Source: Corynebacterium sp. p3-SID1145
GTDB lineage: Bacteria; Actinomycetota; Actinomycetes; Mycobacteriales; Mycobacteriaceae
Direction of reading: 5' to 3'
DNA length: 64,000 bases
NCBI GenBank assembly: GCA_025144245.1
Contig: JALXXC010000006.1
Span: forward strand, 1-64,000
Shown here: one piece after another, positions 48,731-57,493 of the stretch
Layout of the letters: each line of letters starts with the position of its first letter
Numbering within the stretch: position 1 is the stretch's first letter
Made by a program: the position numbers and the translations under genes
The notes under the pieces: generated by a model
Database searches by the model: none
What the model was told of the DNA's origin: nothing
Seen by the model: only the letters and a program-made list of their open reading frames with translations

Positions 48731-50030
48731 CCCCGACGAGGTGCGGTTTCTCGCTGCCCACCGCGCCGACATTGCCCGCGTGGCCGCTTCCGGTGAGGTG
48801 GCGCTGACGAAGAAGTCCGCCATCGCCGACCGCACTGCGCTGTCCAAGCGCTTCGGCGGCAACGCCCGCGCCGTGATGGAGCTGCTGCAGGCGCGGAAGG
48901 TGCTGGCCCCGAAACTCGCCGTCCCCGCGGCCGGCGACGTTGCAGGTTCTGCCCCAGGTGCTGCTCCGCAGTGTGTCACGGTTTCAGCCTCCGAGTGGCT
49001 CGCCGACAGCGATTCCGCCCAGCAGGCCACACCGCTCCCAGTGTCGATGGTGCGCGCGGAGCGCATCGCCGCGGCAGGGGCATCGTTAGTTCACGACGTG
49101 ACGTGCTCCATCGGTACGGAAGCACCTGCGGTGATCTCTGCGGGGCTCGATTGGCTGGGCACGGACCTGGACTATTCCCGGCTGCTCATGGCGCGGGAAA
49201 ATCTGCGTTCGGCTGCGGCTGCAGGTGCTGCTGAGGCTGCGGGCGCGGGCCGGGCGTGGGTCGCCCAAGCCGACGCACTGGCGCCGGTGACCACAACCGC
49301 GAGCAGCCCCGGACCGCGGATTCGTGCGTGCTCGGGAACCGGCTCCCGTCCGGGACGCGTCATCGTGGCGGACCCGGCCCGCCGCGCGGACGGGCGGCGC
49401 ATCACGGACCCGGCGAAGCTCATCCCGCCGCTTCCGGACCTGCTCGACGCTTTTCCCGGCGCGGCGATGGCGGTCAAATGCGCGCCGGGAATCGACTACT
49501 CGGACTGGCACGGCCTGGTGAGCGTGGTCAGCGTCAACGGGGGAGTCAAAGAGGCGTGCCTGTACACACCGGATCTCGCGGAGGCAGGCCACACGCGGGA
49601 AGCAGTGGTCATCCGCGACAGCTTCACGGAGAGGGTGAGGAATGAGGGGGAAGGGGTGGACGTCGATAAGCCGCGAGGCTTCATCGTTGAGCCCGACGGC
49701 GCGGTGATCCGCGCGGGGCTCGTCCAGCAGTGGGCCGCGCGGCACAGCCTTGCGATGCTGGACCCGCACATCGCGTTCCTCACCGGCGATGCCGTACCGG
49801 ACGGGTACTCCGGATTTCCATTCATCGAGGCGGTGCCGTTGAAGAAGCTGCGGCCCGCACTCCAGGCGCACGGGGCGGGGTCGGCGGAGATCCTCGTGCG
49901 CGGTGTCGATGTGGACCCCGACCAGCTGCGCGGCAAGCTGAAGCTCAAAGGCGACCGGCCGATGGCTGTCGCGATCGCGCGGATCGGGGACCATGCGACA
50001 GCGTTCATTTGCGGCGCGCGCGTGCGCTAG
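48720..50030 (+). CDS. THUMP-like-domain class I SAM methyltransferase
   Basis: A 436-residue protein with a helical N-terminus (about 1-80), a Rossmann SAM-binding domain (DVTCSIGTEAPAV at about 125-137 and VIVADPARRADGRR at about 219-232), and a C-terminal THUMP-like region (GFPFIEAVPLKKLRPALQAHG onward). The DPARR motif is typical of this actinobacterial family, likely an RNA methyltransferase, though the target is unknown. The TTG start overlaps the Nudix gene; a GTG at 48740 is a shorter alternative. A long Ala/Gly segment after residue 160 is low in complexity. Confidence 0.82.
   Translation: MSFSPDEVRFLAAHRADIARVAASGEVALTKKSAIADRTALSKRFGGNARAVMELLQARKVLAPKLAVPAAGDVAGSAPGAAPQCVTVSASEWLADSDSAQQATPLPVSMVRAERIAAAGASLVHDVTCSIGTEAPAVISAGLDWLGTDLDYSRLLMARENLRSAAAAGAAEAAGAGRAWVAQADALAPVTTTASSPGPRIRACSGTGSRPGRVIVADPARRADGRRITDPAKLIPPLPDLLDAFPGAAMAVKCAPGIDYSDWHGLVSVVSVNGGVKEACLYTPDLAEAGHTREAVVIRDSFTERVRNEGEGVDVDKPRGFIVEPDGAVIRAGLVQQWAARHSLAMLDPHIAFLTGDAVPDGYSGFPFIEAVPLKKLRPALQAHGAGSAEILVRGVDVDPDQLRGKLKLKGDRPMAVAIARIGDHATAFICGARVR
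49671..49681 (+). repeat. CGTCGATAAGC motif copy 9
   Basis: Exact 11-mer inside the THUMP-like methyltransferase gene, read GTC GAT AAG in VDVDKPR. Confidence 0.8.
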
Positions 50031-50071
50031 GCTCGTGTGAGCGAATCTGACAGATGGAAGGTGAAACATTC

Positions 50072-50899
50072 ATGCCCACCATTGCTGTGCTGGTGAAGAA
50101 CGTGCCGGACACGTGGTCGACCAAGTCGCTCGAGGCGGACAACACTCTTGACCGCGCGAACGCCGACAACGTCATCGACGAGATCAACGAGTACGCCGTC
50201 GAGGCCGCGCTGCGTCTGCGCGACGCCGGCGACTACCGCGTCGTTGCGGTGACGATGGGGCCGGAAGGCTGCGAGGAAGCGCTGCGCAAGGCCCTCGCGA
50301 TGGGTGCCGACGACGCTATTTCGCTTATCGACGACTCCCTCGCCGGCTCCGACGCCATCTCCACCGCGTGGGCCCTCCACAATGTGCTGAACACCATCGA
50401 CGACCTGGCGCTGGTCGTCGCCGGAAACCAGTCCTCCGACGGCGGCACCGGTGCGGTCGCCGGCCTGCTGGCCGAGTACCGTCAGGTGCCCGCTGTGACC
50501 CAGGCGCACAACCTGCGCATCGAGGGCGGCGAAGTGCTGGCCACCCGCGAGGACGAGCGCGGCACGTGGGAGATCGCCGCGCCGCTGCCTGCTGTCGTCG
50601 CGGTGACCGAGCAGTCCGATAAGCCGCGCTTCCCGAATTTCAAGGGCATGAAGGCAGCCAAGAAGCACGAGATCACGCGCTTGACCATCGCCGATATCGG
50701 CGTCGACGCCGGCCAGGTCGGCCTGGGCAATTCCGCGACGTCCGTCACCAGCGCCACCGAAGTGCCGCCGCGCACCGCCGGCGAATTGCTTGAAGGCCCC
50801 GCCGACGACATCGCGGCGCAGGTCGTCGAGCAGTTGGCCGCCCGCAATCTTCTGGACAACCAGAACAATCCGAACAATTTGAGCAACCCGAACAACTAA
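50072..50899 (+). CDS. etfB: electron transfer flavoprotein subunit beta
   Basis: A 275-residue EtfB (group I/II type), which with EtfA carries electrons from acyl-CoA and other dehydrogenases to the quinone pool. Seen: the start MPTIAVLVKNVPDT, DNVIDEINEYAVEAALRL, and the AMP-site loop LVVAGNQSSDGGTGAVAGLLAE. GGAAGG stands ahead of the ATG at 50072. The last 16 or so residues are Asn-rich (DNQNNPNNLSNPNN), a low-complexity tail not usual in EtfB. etfA follows after 14 bases. Confidence 0.95.
   Translation: MPTIAVLVKNVPDTWSTKSLEADNTLDRANADNVIDEINEYAVEAALRLRDAGDYRVVAVTMGPEGCEEALRKALAMGADDAISLIDDSLAGSDAISTAWALHNVLNTIDDLALVVAGNQSSDGGTGAVAGLLAEYRQVPAVTQAHNLRIEGGEVLATREDERGTWEIAAPLPAVVAVTEQSDKPRFPNFKGMKAAKKHEITRLTIADIGVDAGQVGLGNSATSVTSATEVPPRTAGELLEGPADDIAAQVVEQLAARNLLDNQNNPNNLSNPNN
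50323..50333 (-). repeat. CGTCGATAAGC motif copy 10
   Basis: Exact 11-mer (minus orientation) inside etfB, read CTT ATC GAC in SLIDDSL. Confidence 0.8.
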
Positions 50900-50913
50900 G
50901 GAGCCGCACCACA

Positions 50914-51861
50914 ATGCACGTCTACGTACTGGCAGAACACACCGGCTCTGAACTGAGCCCGATTACCGGAGAGCTGATCACCGCGGCGCGCGGGTTGGGA
51001 GTGGTCTCGGCGGTGGTCGTCGGCAAGCCTGGCGACGCTGAGGCGCTCGCACCGTCGTTGGCGACGTTGGGTGCCGCCCAGGTGATCGACGCGTCCGCCG
51101 AGGACTACGGCGAGCGTCTCATCCTCCCGGAGGTCGACGCCCTGCAGGCCCTCGGTGCCGCGAACCCGGCGCCGATCGTGATCGCCGCGACCGTGACCGG
51201 CAACGAGATCGCCGGCCGCCTCGCCGCGCGCCTCGGCTCTGGTGTGCTGGCGAATGTCGTGGGCATCGAGGACAACCGTGCCGCCCACCACGAGATTTTC
51301 GGCGGCAGCTACACCACGACCGCGATCGCCGGCGGCGAGTGCCCGATCTACACTCTGCGCCCCGGGTCTGTGAAAGCCGAGCCGCAGGAGGCGGCCGGGG
51401 AGATCGCTCCGATGCCGCTGCCGGCGGCGACCGACCGCGACGTGCACGTCACCTCGTTCACCCCGAAGGTGCGCGCCGACCGGCCGGAGCCGACCCAGGC
51501 GTCCACCGTCGTCTCCGGCGGCCGCGGCGTCGGTTCGGCGGACGGCTACAAGGAATATGTGGAGCAGCTCGCCGATGTCCTCGGCGCCGCCACCGGTTCC
51601 ACCCGCGACATCGTCGACTTGGGCTACGCGGATCCTGAGACCCAGGTCGGCCAGACAGGCGCGACCGTCTCGCCGGATCTGTACATCGCTCTGGGAATCT
51701 CGGGTGCGATCCAGCACATCTCCGGTATGCAGACGTCTGGCACCATCGTCGCCGTTAACCAGGACCGCGACGAGCCGATCTTCTCTATCGCCGACATCGG
51801 TGTGGTGGCCGATATCGAGGAATTCGTGCCGGAGCTGATCAAGGCGCTCAAGAACCGGTGA
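50914..51861 (+). CDS. etfA: electron transfer flavoprotein subunit alpha
   Basis: A 315-residue EtfA. The FAD-binding C-terminal domain shows VVSGGRGVGSADGYK, GQTGATVSPDLYIALGISGAIQHISGMQ and the closing VAVNQDRDEPIFSIADIGVVADIEEF motif, all standard. It forms the heterodimer with EtfB. CTAAGGAG precedes the ATG. The cysteine desulfurase GTG overlaps its TGA, so the three genes are translationally linked. Confidence 0.96.
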   Translation: MHVYVLAEHTGSELSPITGELITAARGLGVVSAVVVGKPGDAEALAPSLATLGAAQVIDASAEDYGERLILPEVDALQALGAANPAPIVIAATVTGNEIAGRLAARLGSGVLANVVGIEDNRAAHHEIFGGSYTTTAIAGGECPIYTLRPGSVKAEPQEAAGEIAPMPLPAATDRDVHVTSFTPKVRADRPEPTQASTVVSGGRGVGSADGYKEYVEQLADVLGAATGSTRDIVDLGYADPETQVGQTGATVSPDLYIALGISGAIQHISGMQTSGTIVAVNQDRDEPIFSIADIGVVADIEEFVPELIKALKNR

Positions 51862-53000
51862 CGGTGAGCGGGACCCGCTATTTCGACCACGCGGCCACCA
51901 CGCCTATGCGGCAAGTGGCTGTCGACGCGTGGGCCGAGCACGCCCATCTGCTCAACCCGGGAGGCCAGTACGCATCCGGGCGCGCCGCCAACGCCGCTGT
52001 GGCTCAGGCGCGTGAGACGGTCGCGGAGCTTCTCGGTGCCGATCCTGTCGAGGTGATCTTCACCGCCTCCGGGACCGAGGCCGACAACCTCGCGCTGCGC
52101 GGTTTCGCCGGCGAGCCGGGCGCGCGCATCGTCGCCACGCCGATCGAGCACCCGGCGGTTCGCGAGACCGTCGCGGATTTGGAACAGCACGGGGCACAGG
52201 TGGACATGCTGCCCGTGGGAGGAGACGGCGTCGTCCGCGTGACGGACATCCTCGACCAGCCGGCAGCAGTGGCGACCTGCATGTGGGCCAACAACGAGAC
52301 CGGTGCGGTCCAGCCCGTCGACGAAGTTGTCCGGCGCGCGGACGCCGCCGGCACACCCGTCCACGTTGACGCGGTGCAGGTGGTGGGGCACCTGCCGGTA
52401 GATTTCCATGCGCTCGGCGCGACGACACTGGCGGCCTCCGCCCATAAATTCGGCGGACCGCGCGGCGCGGGAATCCTGCTGGCGAAGCGTTCCCCAGCGC
52501 CGGCCGCCGTGCTCACCGGCGGGGGACAGCAGCGCGGAATCCGGCCGGGGACCGTGGATGTCGCCACCGCAGTAGCGACTGCCGCGGCGCTGAAAGAAGC
52601 CGTTGCCGACATGGAGACGGAACGTGCGCGCTTAGTGACGCTGCGCGACCGTCTCGTCGCAGAGGTCTTGCGCACCATTCCGGATGCGCGTGCGACAGTG
52701 CTGGAACACGGAGTTCCCACGCTGCCCGGACACGCGCACCTGATGTTCCCGGGGGCGAACGGCGACGCGATGATCATGCTGCTCGACAGCATGGGCATCG
52801 AGGCGTCCACCGGATCCGCGTGCAACAACGGCGTGAACCAGCGCAGCCACGTGCTTGAGGCGATGGGGCTTCCCGACGAGCACGTCGACGGCGCCCTCCG
52901 TTTCACCCTGGGGCGCACGACGACGGACGAGGATGTGCAGTTCCTCCTCGCGAGGCTGCCGGAGGTGATCGGGAGGGCGCGGGACGTCGCCAAGCTGTGA
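51858..53000 (+). CDS. cysteine desulfurase (NifS/IscS family)
   Basis: A 380-residue PLP enzyme that takes sulfur from cysteine. YFDHAATTPM opens the fold, the PLP lysine is in ASAHKFGGPRGAG, and the catalytic cysteine is in STGSACNNGVNQRS, on the short loop of class I (IscS/NifS) enzymes. In corynebacteria this gene sits between etfA and mnmA, and the enzyme probably supplies the sulfur for tRNA 2-thiouridine made by MnmA. Here a 6-kb block separates the two. The GTG at 51858 overlaps the etfA stop by four bases. Confidence 0.93.
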   Translation: MTVSGTRYFDHAATTPMRQVAVDAWAEHAHLLNPGGQYASGRAANAAVAQARETVAELLGADPVEVIFTASGTEADNLALRGFAGEPGARIVATPIEHPAVRETVADLEQHGAQVDMLPVGGDGVVRVTDILDQPAAVATCMWANNETGAVQPVDEVVRRADAAGTPVHVDAVQVVGHLPVDFHALGATTLAASAHKFGGPRGAGILLAKRSPAPAAVLTGGGQQRGIRPGTVDVATAVATAAALKEAVADMETERARLVTLRDRLVAEVLRTIPDARATVLEHGVPTLPGHAHLMFPGANGDAMIMLLDSMGIEASTGSACNNGVNQRSHVLEAMGLPDEHVDGALRFTLGRTTTDEDVQFLLARLPEVIGRARDVAKL

Positions 53001-53059
53001 AGCGGTACCGTGCGTGTCGCGTGTGGCGCATGTGACTGAAGTGAGTTACGGTGCGTACC

Positions 53060-54160
53060 ATGACTCGTTCTTTGCGCCCTGCAGCCCTCATCGCATCCGC
53101 GGCCATCGCCTTCGGCGGAATCATGGCCGCCGGCTCCGTCAACGCCGATAGCCGCGCCGACTGGGTCAACGGTGTCGACGTCTCCCACCACCAGGACACC
53201 GGCGCCAACGGCATCGAGTGGAACTCGGTGCGCGACGACAACAACCGCTTCGCCATCATCAAGGCCACCGAAGGGGTCGACTACACCGACGATGCCTACG
53301 CCAAGTTCGCGCAAGGCGCGGTCGCCTCCGGCATGAACGTCGGTGCCTACCACTACGCCCGCCCGGCCAAGGACCCGGTCGCACAGGCGCAGAACTTCGC
53401 CAACGCCTACAAGTCCGTCCCCGGCCTGAGCCTGCCGCCGGTGCTCGACCTCGAAGTCGACGAAGGCCTGAGCCCGGAGCAGCTCAGCGGCTGGACCCGC
53501 ACCTTCCTCGCCGAGGTGGAAAAGCAGACCGGCCGCCGCCCGATGGTGTACACCTACCGCTACTTCTGGCTCGAGCAGATGGGCGACACCAAGGATTTCG
53601 CCGACTACCCGCTGTGGCTCGCCGCGTACCAGAACAAGGCGCCGGGTCCCGTGGGCGGCTGGGACAAGGTGGATATCTGGCAGCGTTCCGAGTCCGGGCG
53701 CGTCGCCGGAGTGAACACCCCGGTCGACCTGAACCTGTTCAACGGCAACCAGGGCCAGTTCGCGCGCTTCAGCGGAGGCGACCTCAATGCCGCGGGCGGC
53801 CTGCTCGAGACGATGCAGGACAGCGACATCGAAAGCGGCATTTCGGATTCCCTCGCGGTTCTGGAGCAGGGTAACTCTGCGCTCGCCGCCGCCATCCTCG
53901 GCCTTGCGTCCGGTGTTCTCGCGCCGCAGCAGGTGCAGGGAGCCGCGGAACAGTTCGGTTTCGATGCTGGTGACGCGCAGAACATCGCGGACACCGCGCG
54001 CACCCAGGTAGAGAATGGCACGCTGCCCATCGACGACCTCAACAAGATGATGGTGGGCGACGACTACTCCGTCGGCGACCTGCTCATCCTGCTCGACAAC
54101 GCCAACAAGAACGGCGGAGGCGCCGCAGCAGCCGGCGCGGCCGAGGGATCGAGCCAGTAA
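53060..54160 (+). CDS. secreted GH25 muramidase (lysozyme)
   Basis: A 366-residue exported protein. The signal peptide (about 1-29, cleavage near VNA-DS) is followed by a GH25 domain (about 36-225) with the catalytic aspartate of NGVDVSHHQ (Asp40) and the DLE pair Asp130 and Glu132 in PPVLDLEVDE. GH25 enzymes cut the MurNAc-GlcNAc bond of peptidoglycan. The remaining 130 residues (NAAGGLLETMQDSD to GSSQ) form an Ala-rich helical region with no wall-binding repeat that I recognise. The ATG at 53060 has no ribosome binding site; a TACGGT box ends seven bases before it. Confidence 0.92.
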   Translation: MTRSLRPAALIASAAIAFGGIMAAGSVNADSRADWVNGVDVSHHQDTGANGIEWNSVRDDNNRFAIIKATEGVDYTDDAYAKFAQGAVASGMNVGAYHYARPAKDPVAQAQNFANAYKSVPGLSLPPVLDLEVDEGLSPEQLSGWTRTFLAEVEKQTGRRPMVYTYRYFWLEQMGDTKDFADYPLWLAAYQNKAPGPVGGWDKVDIWQRSESGRVAGVNTPVDLNLFNGNQGQFARFSGGDLNAAGGLLETMQDSDIESGISDSLAVLEQGNSALAAAILGLASGVLAPQQVQGAAEQFGFDAGDAQNIADTARTQVENGTLPIDDLNKMMVGDDYSVGDLLILLDNANKNGGGAAAAGAAEGSSQ

Positions 54161-54172
54161 GCGTCACGCCTG

Positions 54173-54985
54173 TCACGCCTCCGGCGGGCGTTCGCTCTCC
54201 GGATCGTGGCGCGGTGCCGCGGACGCCGCCATCTCCCGCGCCCACGCATCGCCCTTGAATTGGGCGGGTACCCCACCCCCTAGCAACCTGCGGGTCAGCT
54301 GGGGGGTGTCGCGTATTTCGGACGCCGACCCGAGCAAAATGATGTTGCCGTAGCGCCGGCCCTTGAGCATCGGCGGGTCGGCGATCGCGGCTACGTGCGG
54401 GAAGACCTCAGCCATGCCGGCGAGTTCTTCGCGAGCCTCGGTGAGGTCGCCGCGGGAGCCGCAATTGGCCACGTAAAGGCCGTCTGGCGAGAGGGAGCGG
54501 AGGCAGGACTGGTAGAAGGGGAGCGTCGTCAAGCTGCGCGGTGTCGTCGCTGACTCGAAAACGTCGCGGATGATCACGTCGCGCGACGCATCGACGAAGC
54601 TGTCGGTGACCTCGCGTGCGTCGCCGACGCGGATCTTCACCAGCGGGGAGCGCGGGATGTCGAATTTCTCGCGCGCGAGCTCCGCCAATCCCATGTCCCA
54701 CTCGACGACCGTGTTGCGCGAGTACGGCCACACGTGCGCGAAATAGCGGGGCAGCGAGCAGCCCGCGCCCCCGAGGTGCGTAAGGCGCGGCTTTTCCCAG
54801 GCGCGGGTCTCTTCGACGGCCGCCGCGATCCAGCGCATGTACTCGAAATCCAGCCGTTCCGGCTCACCTGGCACGATGTGCGAGCTGGGCACATCGTTGA
54901 CCATGAGGAGCATCGACCCGTCTGGTTCGTGGATGATCTCCGCGATTCCGGTGTCGATCTCGATCGTCTCGCTTTTCTGGGCCAT
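54173..54985 (-). CDS. spermidine synthase-like methyltransferase-fold protein
   Basis: A 270-residue protein with the SpeE-type Rossmann fold: LDFEYMRWIAAAV, the nucleotide loop HLGGAGCSLPRYFAHVWP, VEWDMGLAELAREKF, VGDAREVTDSF and DVIIRDVFESATTPRSL. Actinobacterial members of this group often lack a full polyamine site and their role is unknown, so real spermidine synthase activity is doubtful. The start MAQKSETIEI at 54985 is the most protein-like. It converges on the muramidase gene with 12 bases between. Confidence 0.8.
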   Translation of the reverse strand: MAQKSETIEIDTGIAEIIHEPDGSMLLMVNDVPSSHIVPGEPERLDFEYMRWIAAAVEETRAWEKPRLTHLGGAGCSLPRYFAHVWPYSRNTVVEWDMGLAELAREKFDIPRSPLVKIRVGDAREVTDSFVDASRDVIIRDVFESATTPRSLTTLPFYQSCLRSLSPDGLYVANCGSRGDLTEAREELAGMAEVFPHVAAIADPPMLKGRRYGNIILLGSASEIRDTPQLTRRLLGGGVPAQFKGDAWAREMAASAAPRHDPESERPPEA

Positions 54986-54996
54986 AGACGCTGAGA

Positions 54997-55746
54997 CTAC
55001 AGACGCACATCTGTTGTTCGTAGATAAGCCGTGGCGGCGAGCCACCCGGCCAGCGTGAGGACGATGGACGCGAGAGCGACTTCGACGACCGTTGATGCGT
55101 CTATCGCCCCGGATCCGGCGACTGCGGAGCTGCCCAGCCACAGGGTGTCGCTCAGCAGTCCCGGCGGCAGGAGGAAGCGAGCGAAAGAAGCACCGGAGGC
55201 AACGATTCCGAAAGAAATGATGCTGGCGACCAAAGCGATGGCGACGGGGCCTGCGAAATTGCGGATCAGCATCGACAGGAAGGACTGCCAGGCAGCGACA
55301 GCCACGGTGGGCAGCAGCGAGAGAAATGCTACCGCGAAGAATTCACCGGGCAGCGCGCCTGGCACCCCGAGGACCAGTCCGACCGCGACGGCTAGGACGA
55401 CGAGCACGGCCTGCATAGCCGCCGCTGCAAGCGAGATCGCAGCGATCTTGGAGGCGATCAGGCTTCCCGCCGGGCGGGTGGAGGTGAGCAGGGAATGCCA
55501 GTTGTGGCCACGGTGCTCGACGCGCCAGGCAGCGGAGGCGATGATCGCGATGCCGGATGTCATGAAGATCATCCCGTAGAAGAGCATGATCTGGGAGAGA
55601 TAGCTTGTCCACCCGGCATCGAGCTGACCTTGGTTGCCGACATAGTTGCCGGCCCCGATAGCCACAGCGATCAGCGGAACGAGGGTGAGCACTGCCCACA
55701 GGTGTGACCGGCGGTATTTCATGAGGTCGTTGCGCAGTAAATCCAT
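54997..55746 (-). CDS. ABC-2 type transporter permease, second subunit
   Basis: A 249-residue membrane protein with six helices, typical of the permeases of lantibiotic/bacitracin-type exporters (MutG/SpaG/ABC-2_4 group); WHSLLTSTRPAGSLIASKIAAI is the cytosolic loop after helix 2 that contacts the ATPase. It follows the other permease gene after three bases. Together with the ATPase and the two-component system upstream it forms a peptide-antibiotic defence module in appearance. Confidence 0.84.
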   Translation of the reverse strand: MDLLRNDLMKYRRSHLWAVLTLVPLIAVAIGAGNYVGNQGQLDAGWTSYLSQIMLFYGMIFMTSGIAIIASAAWRVEHRGHNWHSLLTSTRPAGSLIASKIAAISLAAAAMQAVLVVLAVAVGLVLGVPGALPGEFFAVAFLSLLPTVAVAAWQSFLSMLIRNFAGPVAIALVASIISFGIVASGASFARFLLPPGLLSDTLWLGSSAVAGSGAIDASTVVEVALASIVLTLAGWLAATAYLRTTDVRL

Positions 55747-55749
55747 TCT

Positions 55750-56496
55750 CTAAAGCTCCTTCCGGTTGAGCATGCGCGTTGCTGCGGCGAATACAGCACC
55801 GACAACGACGATGTAGGCACCCCATGCAAGCCAATGCGGTGCAGTCGGCGCGGTTCCTGAGTCGTCGAACGTGAACGGGACGAGCATCGCGAAGTAGCCG
55901 AACGGATTGACAGCGGCGAGCCACGTCGGCGACAAAAGTGCGGCAATGCCGAGGAAACCACCTACGACGCCGATCGCGAGTACGACGATCTGGGAGTCGG
56001 TCACGGCTGCCAGCCATAGCATCACCGCGAGCAGGGCAAGCGAGGTTCCGAGCGCGCCGAGGCCGAAAAGCGCCCAGGTGACCAACATTTCGGGCCCCGG
56101 CGCGGGAGCCCCGGCAAGGATAGGCAAGGCCAGGATCGTCGTGAACTCGACGAATTTGAACATCGCAACAAGCACCGCCGCCACACCGAATTTGCGCACA
56201 ACCAACGTGCCAGGCGGCACACCAGCGATGGCGTTGAGGCGCCACCCGCCGCCCACGTTCTCAGTGTCCGCCACGCGGCTGGCGACGACCGCTAATTGCA
56301 ACGGCGACAGAAAAGCTAGCGCCATGCCGTAGCCGACAAGGTGGCCGGCCCAGGACATCTCGGGGTCAGCACGGAAATCCTCGATGCGTCCTCCAGCGAA
56401 GAGATTCATTCCAGCAAATAGGACAATGCCCACACACAGCAGGAAGCCGAGCAGCACGACCTTGGTGCGGCGCAATTTAGCAATCTCGATGATCAT
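55750..56496 (-). CDS. ABC-2 type transporter permease, first subunit
   Basis: A 248-residue membrane protein with six helices, starting MIIEIAKLRRTKVVLLGFLLCVG. It has the same layout as its neighbour and the loop GGGWRLNAIAGVPPGTLVVRKFG after helix 2. The ATG overlaps the stop of the ATPase gene by four bases, so the ATPase and both permeases are made together and probably form one exporter. Confidence 0.84.
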   Translation of the reverse strand: MIIEIAKLRRTKVVLLGFLLCVGIVLFAGMNLFAGGRIEDFRADPEMSWAGHLVGYGMALAFLSPLQLAVVASRVADTENVGGGWRLNAIAGVPPGTLVVRKFGVAAVLVAMFKFVEFTTILALPILAGAPAPGPEMLVTWALFGLGALGTSLALLAVMLWLAAVTDSQIVVLAIGVVGGFLGIAALLSPTWLAAVNPFGYFAMLVPFTFDDSGTAPTAPHWLAWGAYIVVVGAVFAAATRMLNRKEL

Positions 56497-57410
56497 GCGC
56501 TCAAACCCTCCCGTCCCGTCAGGCCGATGAAGATCTCCTCTAGGCTGCGACGCTTGCGCACGACTTGGTGCAGTGGAATGCCGCGGCTGACAAGGTGGGC
56601 GCAGACTTCTGCGACTTGGGTGTCGCTCAAACCCTGCAGTTCGAGTCCACCGGCCGCCGGGATGGGGCGAAGGGCAGCAAGCAACTGGGCGGCGGCATCC
56701 GCGGAGGGGGTTTGGATGAAAAGGTCGGGGAGTTGGGCGTCGTAAAGCTGTTGCTGTGAGCCCTGAAAAATGAGTGAGCCACGGTCGATGATGGTCAGAT
56801 TCGAAGCCATTTTCTCAATTTCAGAGAGCAAGTGGCTGGAAACCAGCACCGTGCGGCCTTCGTCGCGGGCGAGGCTGACAATGAGAGCGCGGATCTCCTC
56901 GATGCCGGCCGGGTCGAGGCCGTTGGTGGGTTCGTCGAGGATGAGCAGCTGCGGGTCGCGGGCAAGCGCCATCGCGATGCCGAGGCGTTGTTTCATACCG
57001 AGTGAGTAGTTCTTGACCAGTTTGTCCATGTGGTTGCCCAAGCGCACAAGCTCGATGGCGCGCTGCGCATCCACGGGCGAGGCACCGAAGAGCCGCGCCG
57101 CGATCTTCATGTTCTCGCCGCCGGTCAGGTGCGGGTACGCGGAAGGTGCTTCGATAAGCGAGCCCACGCCGGCGAGCACTTCAAGGCGGGTCGCGCGGTT
57201 CATTGGCCGCCCGAGCATTGCGATCTCGCCGTTGGTTGGCGTGACCAGTCCCAGCAGCATTTTCATGGTGGTCGATTTACCTGATCCGTTCGGTCCGAGC
57301 AGTCCGTGCACGGTGCCTGCCGTGACGTCGAGGTTCAGCTTGTCGACGACCGTCGTGCCCCCGTAAGTCTTCGTCAGACCTTCAGTCCTGATGATTGATG
57401 ATGTCTCCAT
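56493..57410 (-). CDS. ABC transporter ATP-binding protein, lantibiotic-immunity/BcrA-like
   Basis: A 305-residue ATPase with Walker A GPNGSGKS (39-46), the Q-loop region, signature YSLGMKQRLGIAMAL, Walker B LLILDEPTNGLD and H-loop VSSHLLSEIEKM, and a C-terminal extension ending RKRRSLEEIFIGLTG. This pattern is that of BcrA/SpaF-type exporters. The start METSSIIRTEGLTKTYGG at 57410 is chosen; 57431 is an in-frame alternative. A 20-base dyad lies 60-79 bases upstream and is the likely target of the adjacent response regulator. Confidence 0.9.
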   Translation of the reverse strand: METSSIIRTEGLTKTYGGTTVVDKLNLDVTAGTVHGLLGPNGSGKSTTMKMLLGLVTPTNGEIAMLGRPMNRATRLEVLAGVGSLIEAPSAYPHLTGGENMKIAARLFGASPVDAQRAIELVRLGNHMDKLVKNYSLGMKQRLGIAMALARDPQLLILDEPTNGLDPAGIEEIRALIVSLARDEGRTVLVSSHLLSEIEKMASNLTIIDRGSLIFQGSQQQLYDAQLPDLFIQTPSADAAAQLLAALRPIPAAGGLELQGLSDTQVAEVCAHLVSRGIPLHQVVRKRRSLEEIFIGLTGREGLSA

Positions 57411-57469
57411 GCCCAATAGATTTCCGCACAACCAGGGGTTTCCGCGTCGGCGCGGAGCATGATTTCTGC

Positions 57470-57489
57470 AGTCGTACCCGGGTATGACT
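57470..57489. promoter_or_regulatory. candidate response-regulator site upstream of the ABC operon
   Basis: AGTCGTACCCGGGTATGACT is a near-perfect dyad (nine of ten positions pair). It sits between the response-regulator stop and the ABC ATPase start. The same core recurs at 59357-59376 ahead of the kinase gene. Confidence 0.6.
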
Positions 57490-57493
57490 CGGC

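Noticed and set aside
54173..54985. Calling the gene a true spermidine synthase (speE)
   Set aside because: Only the SAM-fold motifs are clear; the aminopropyl acceptor site could not be recognised, so only similarity is claimed.
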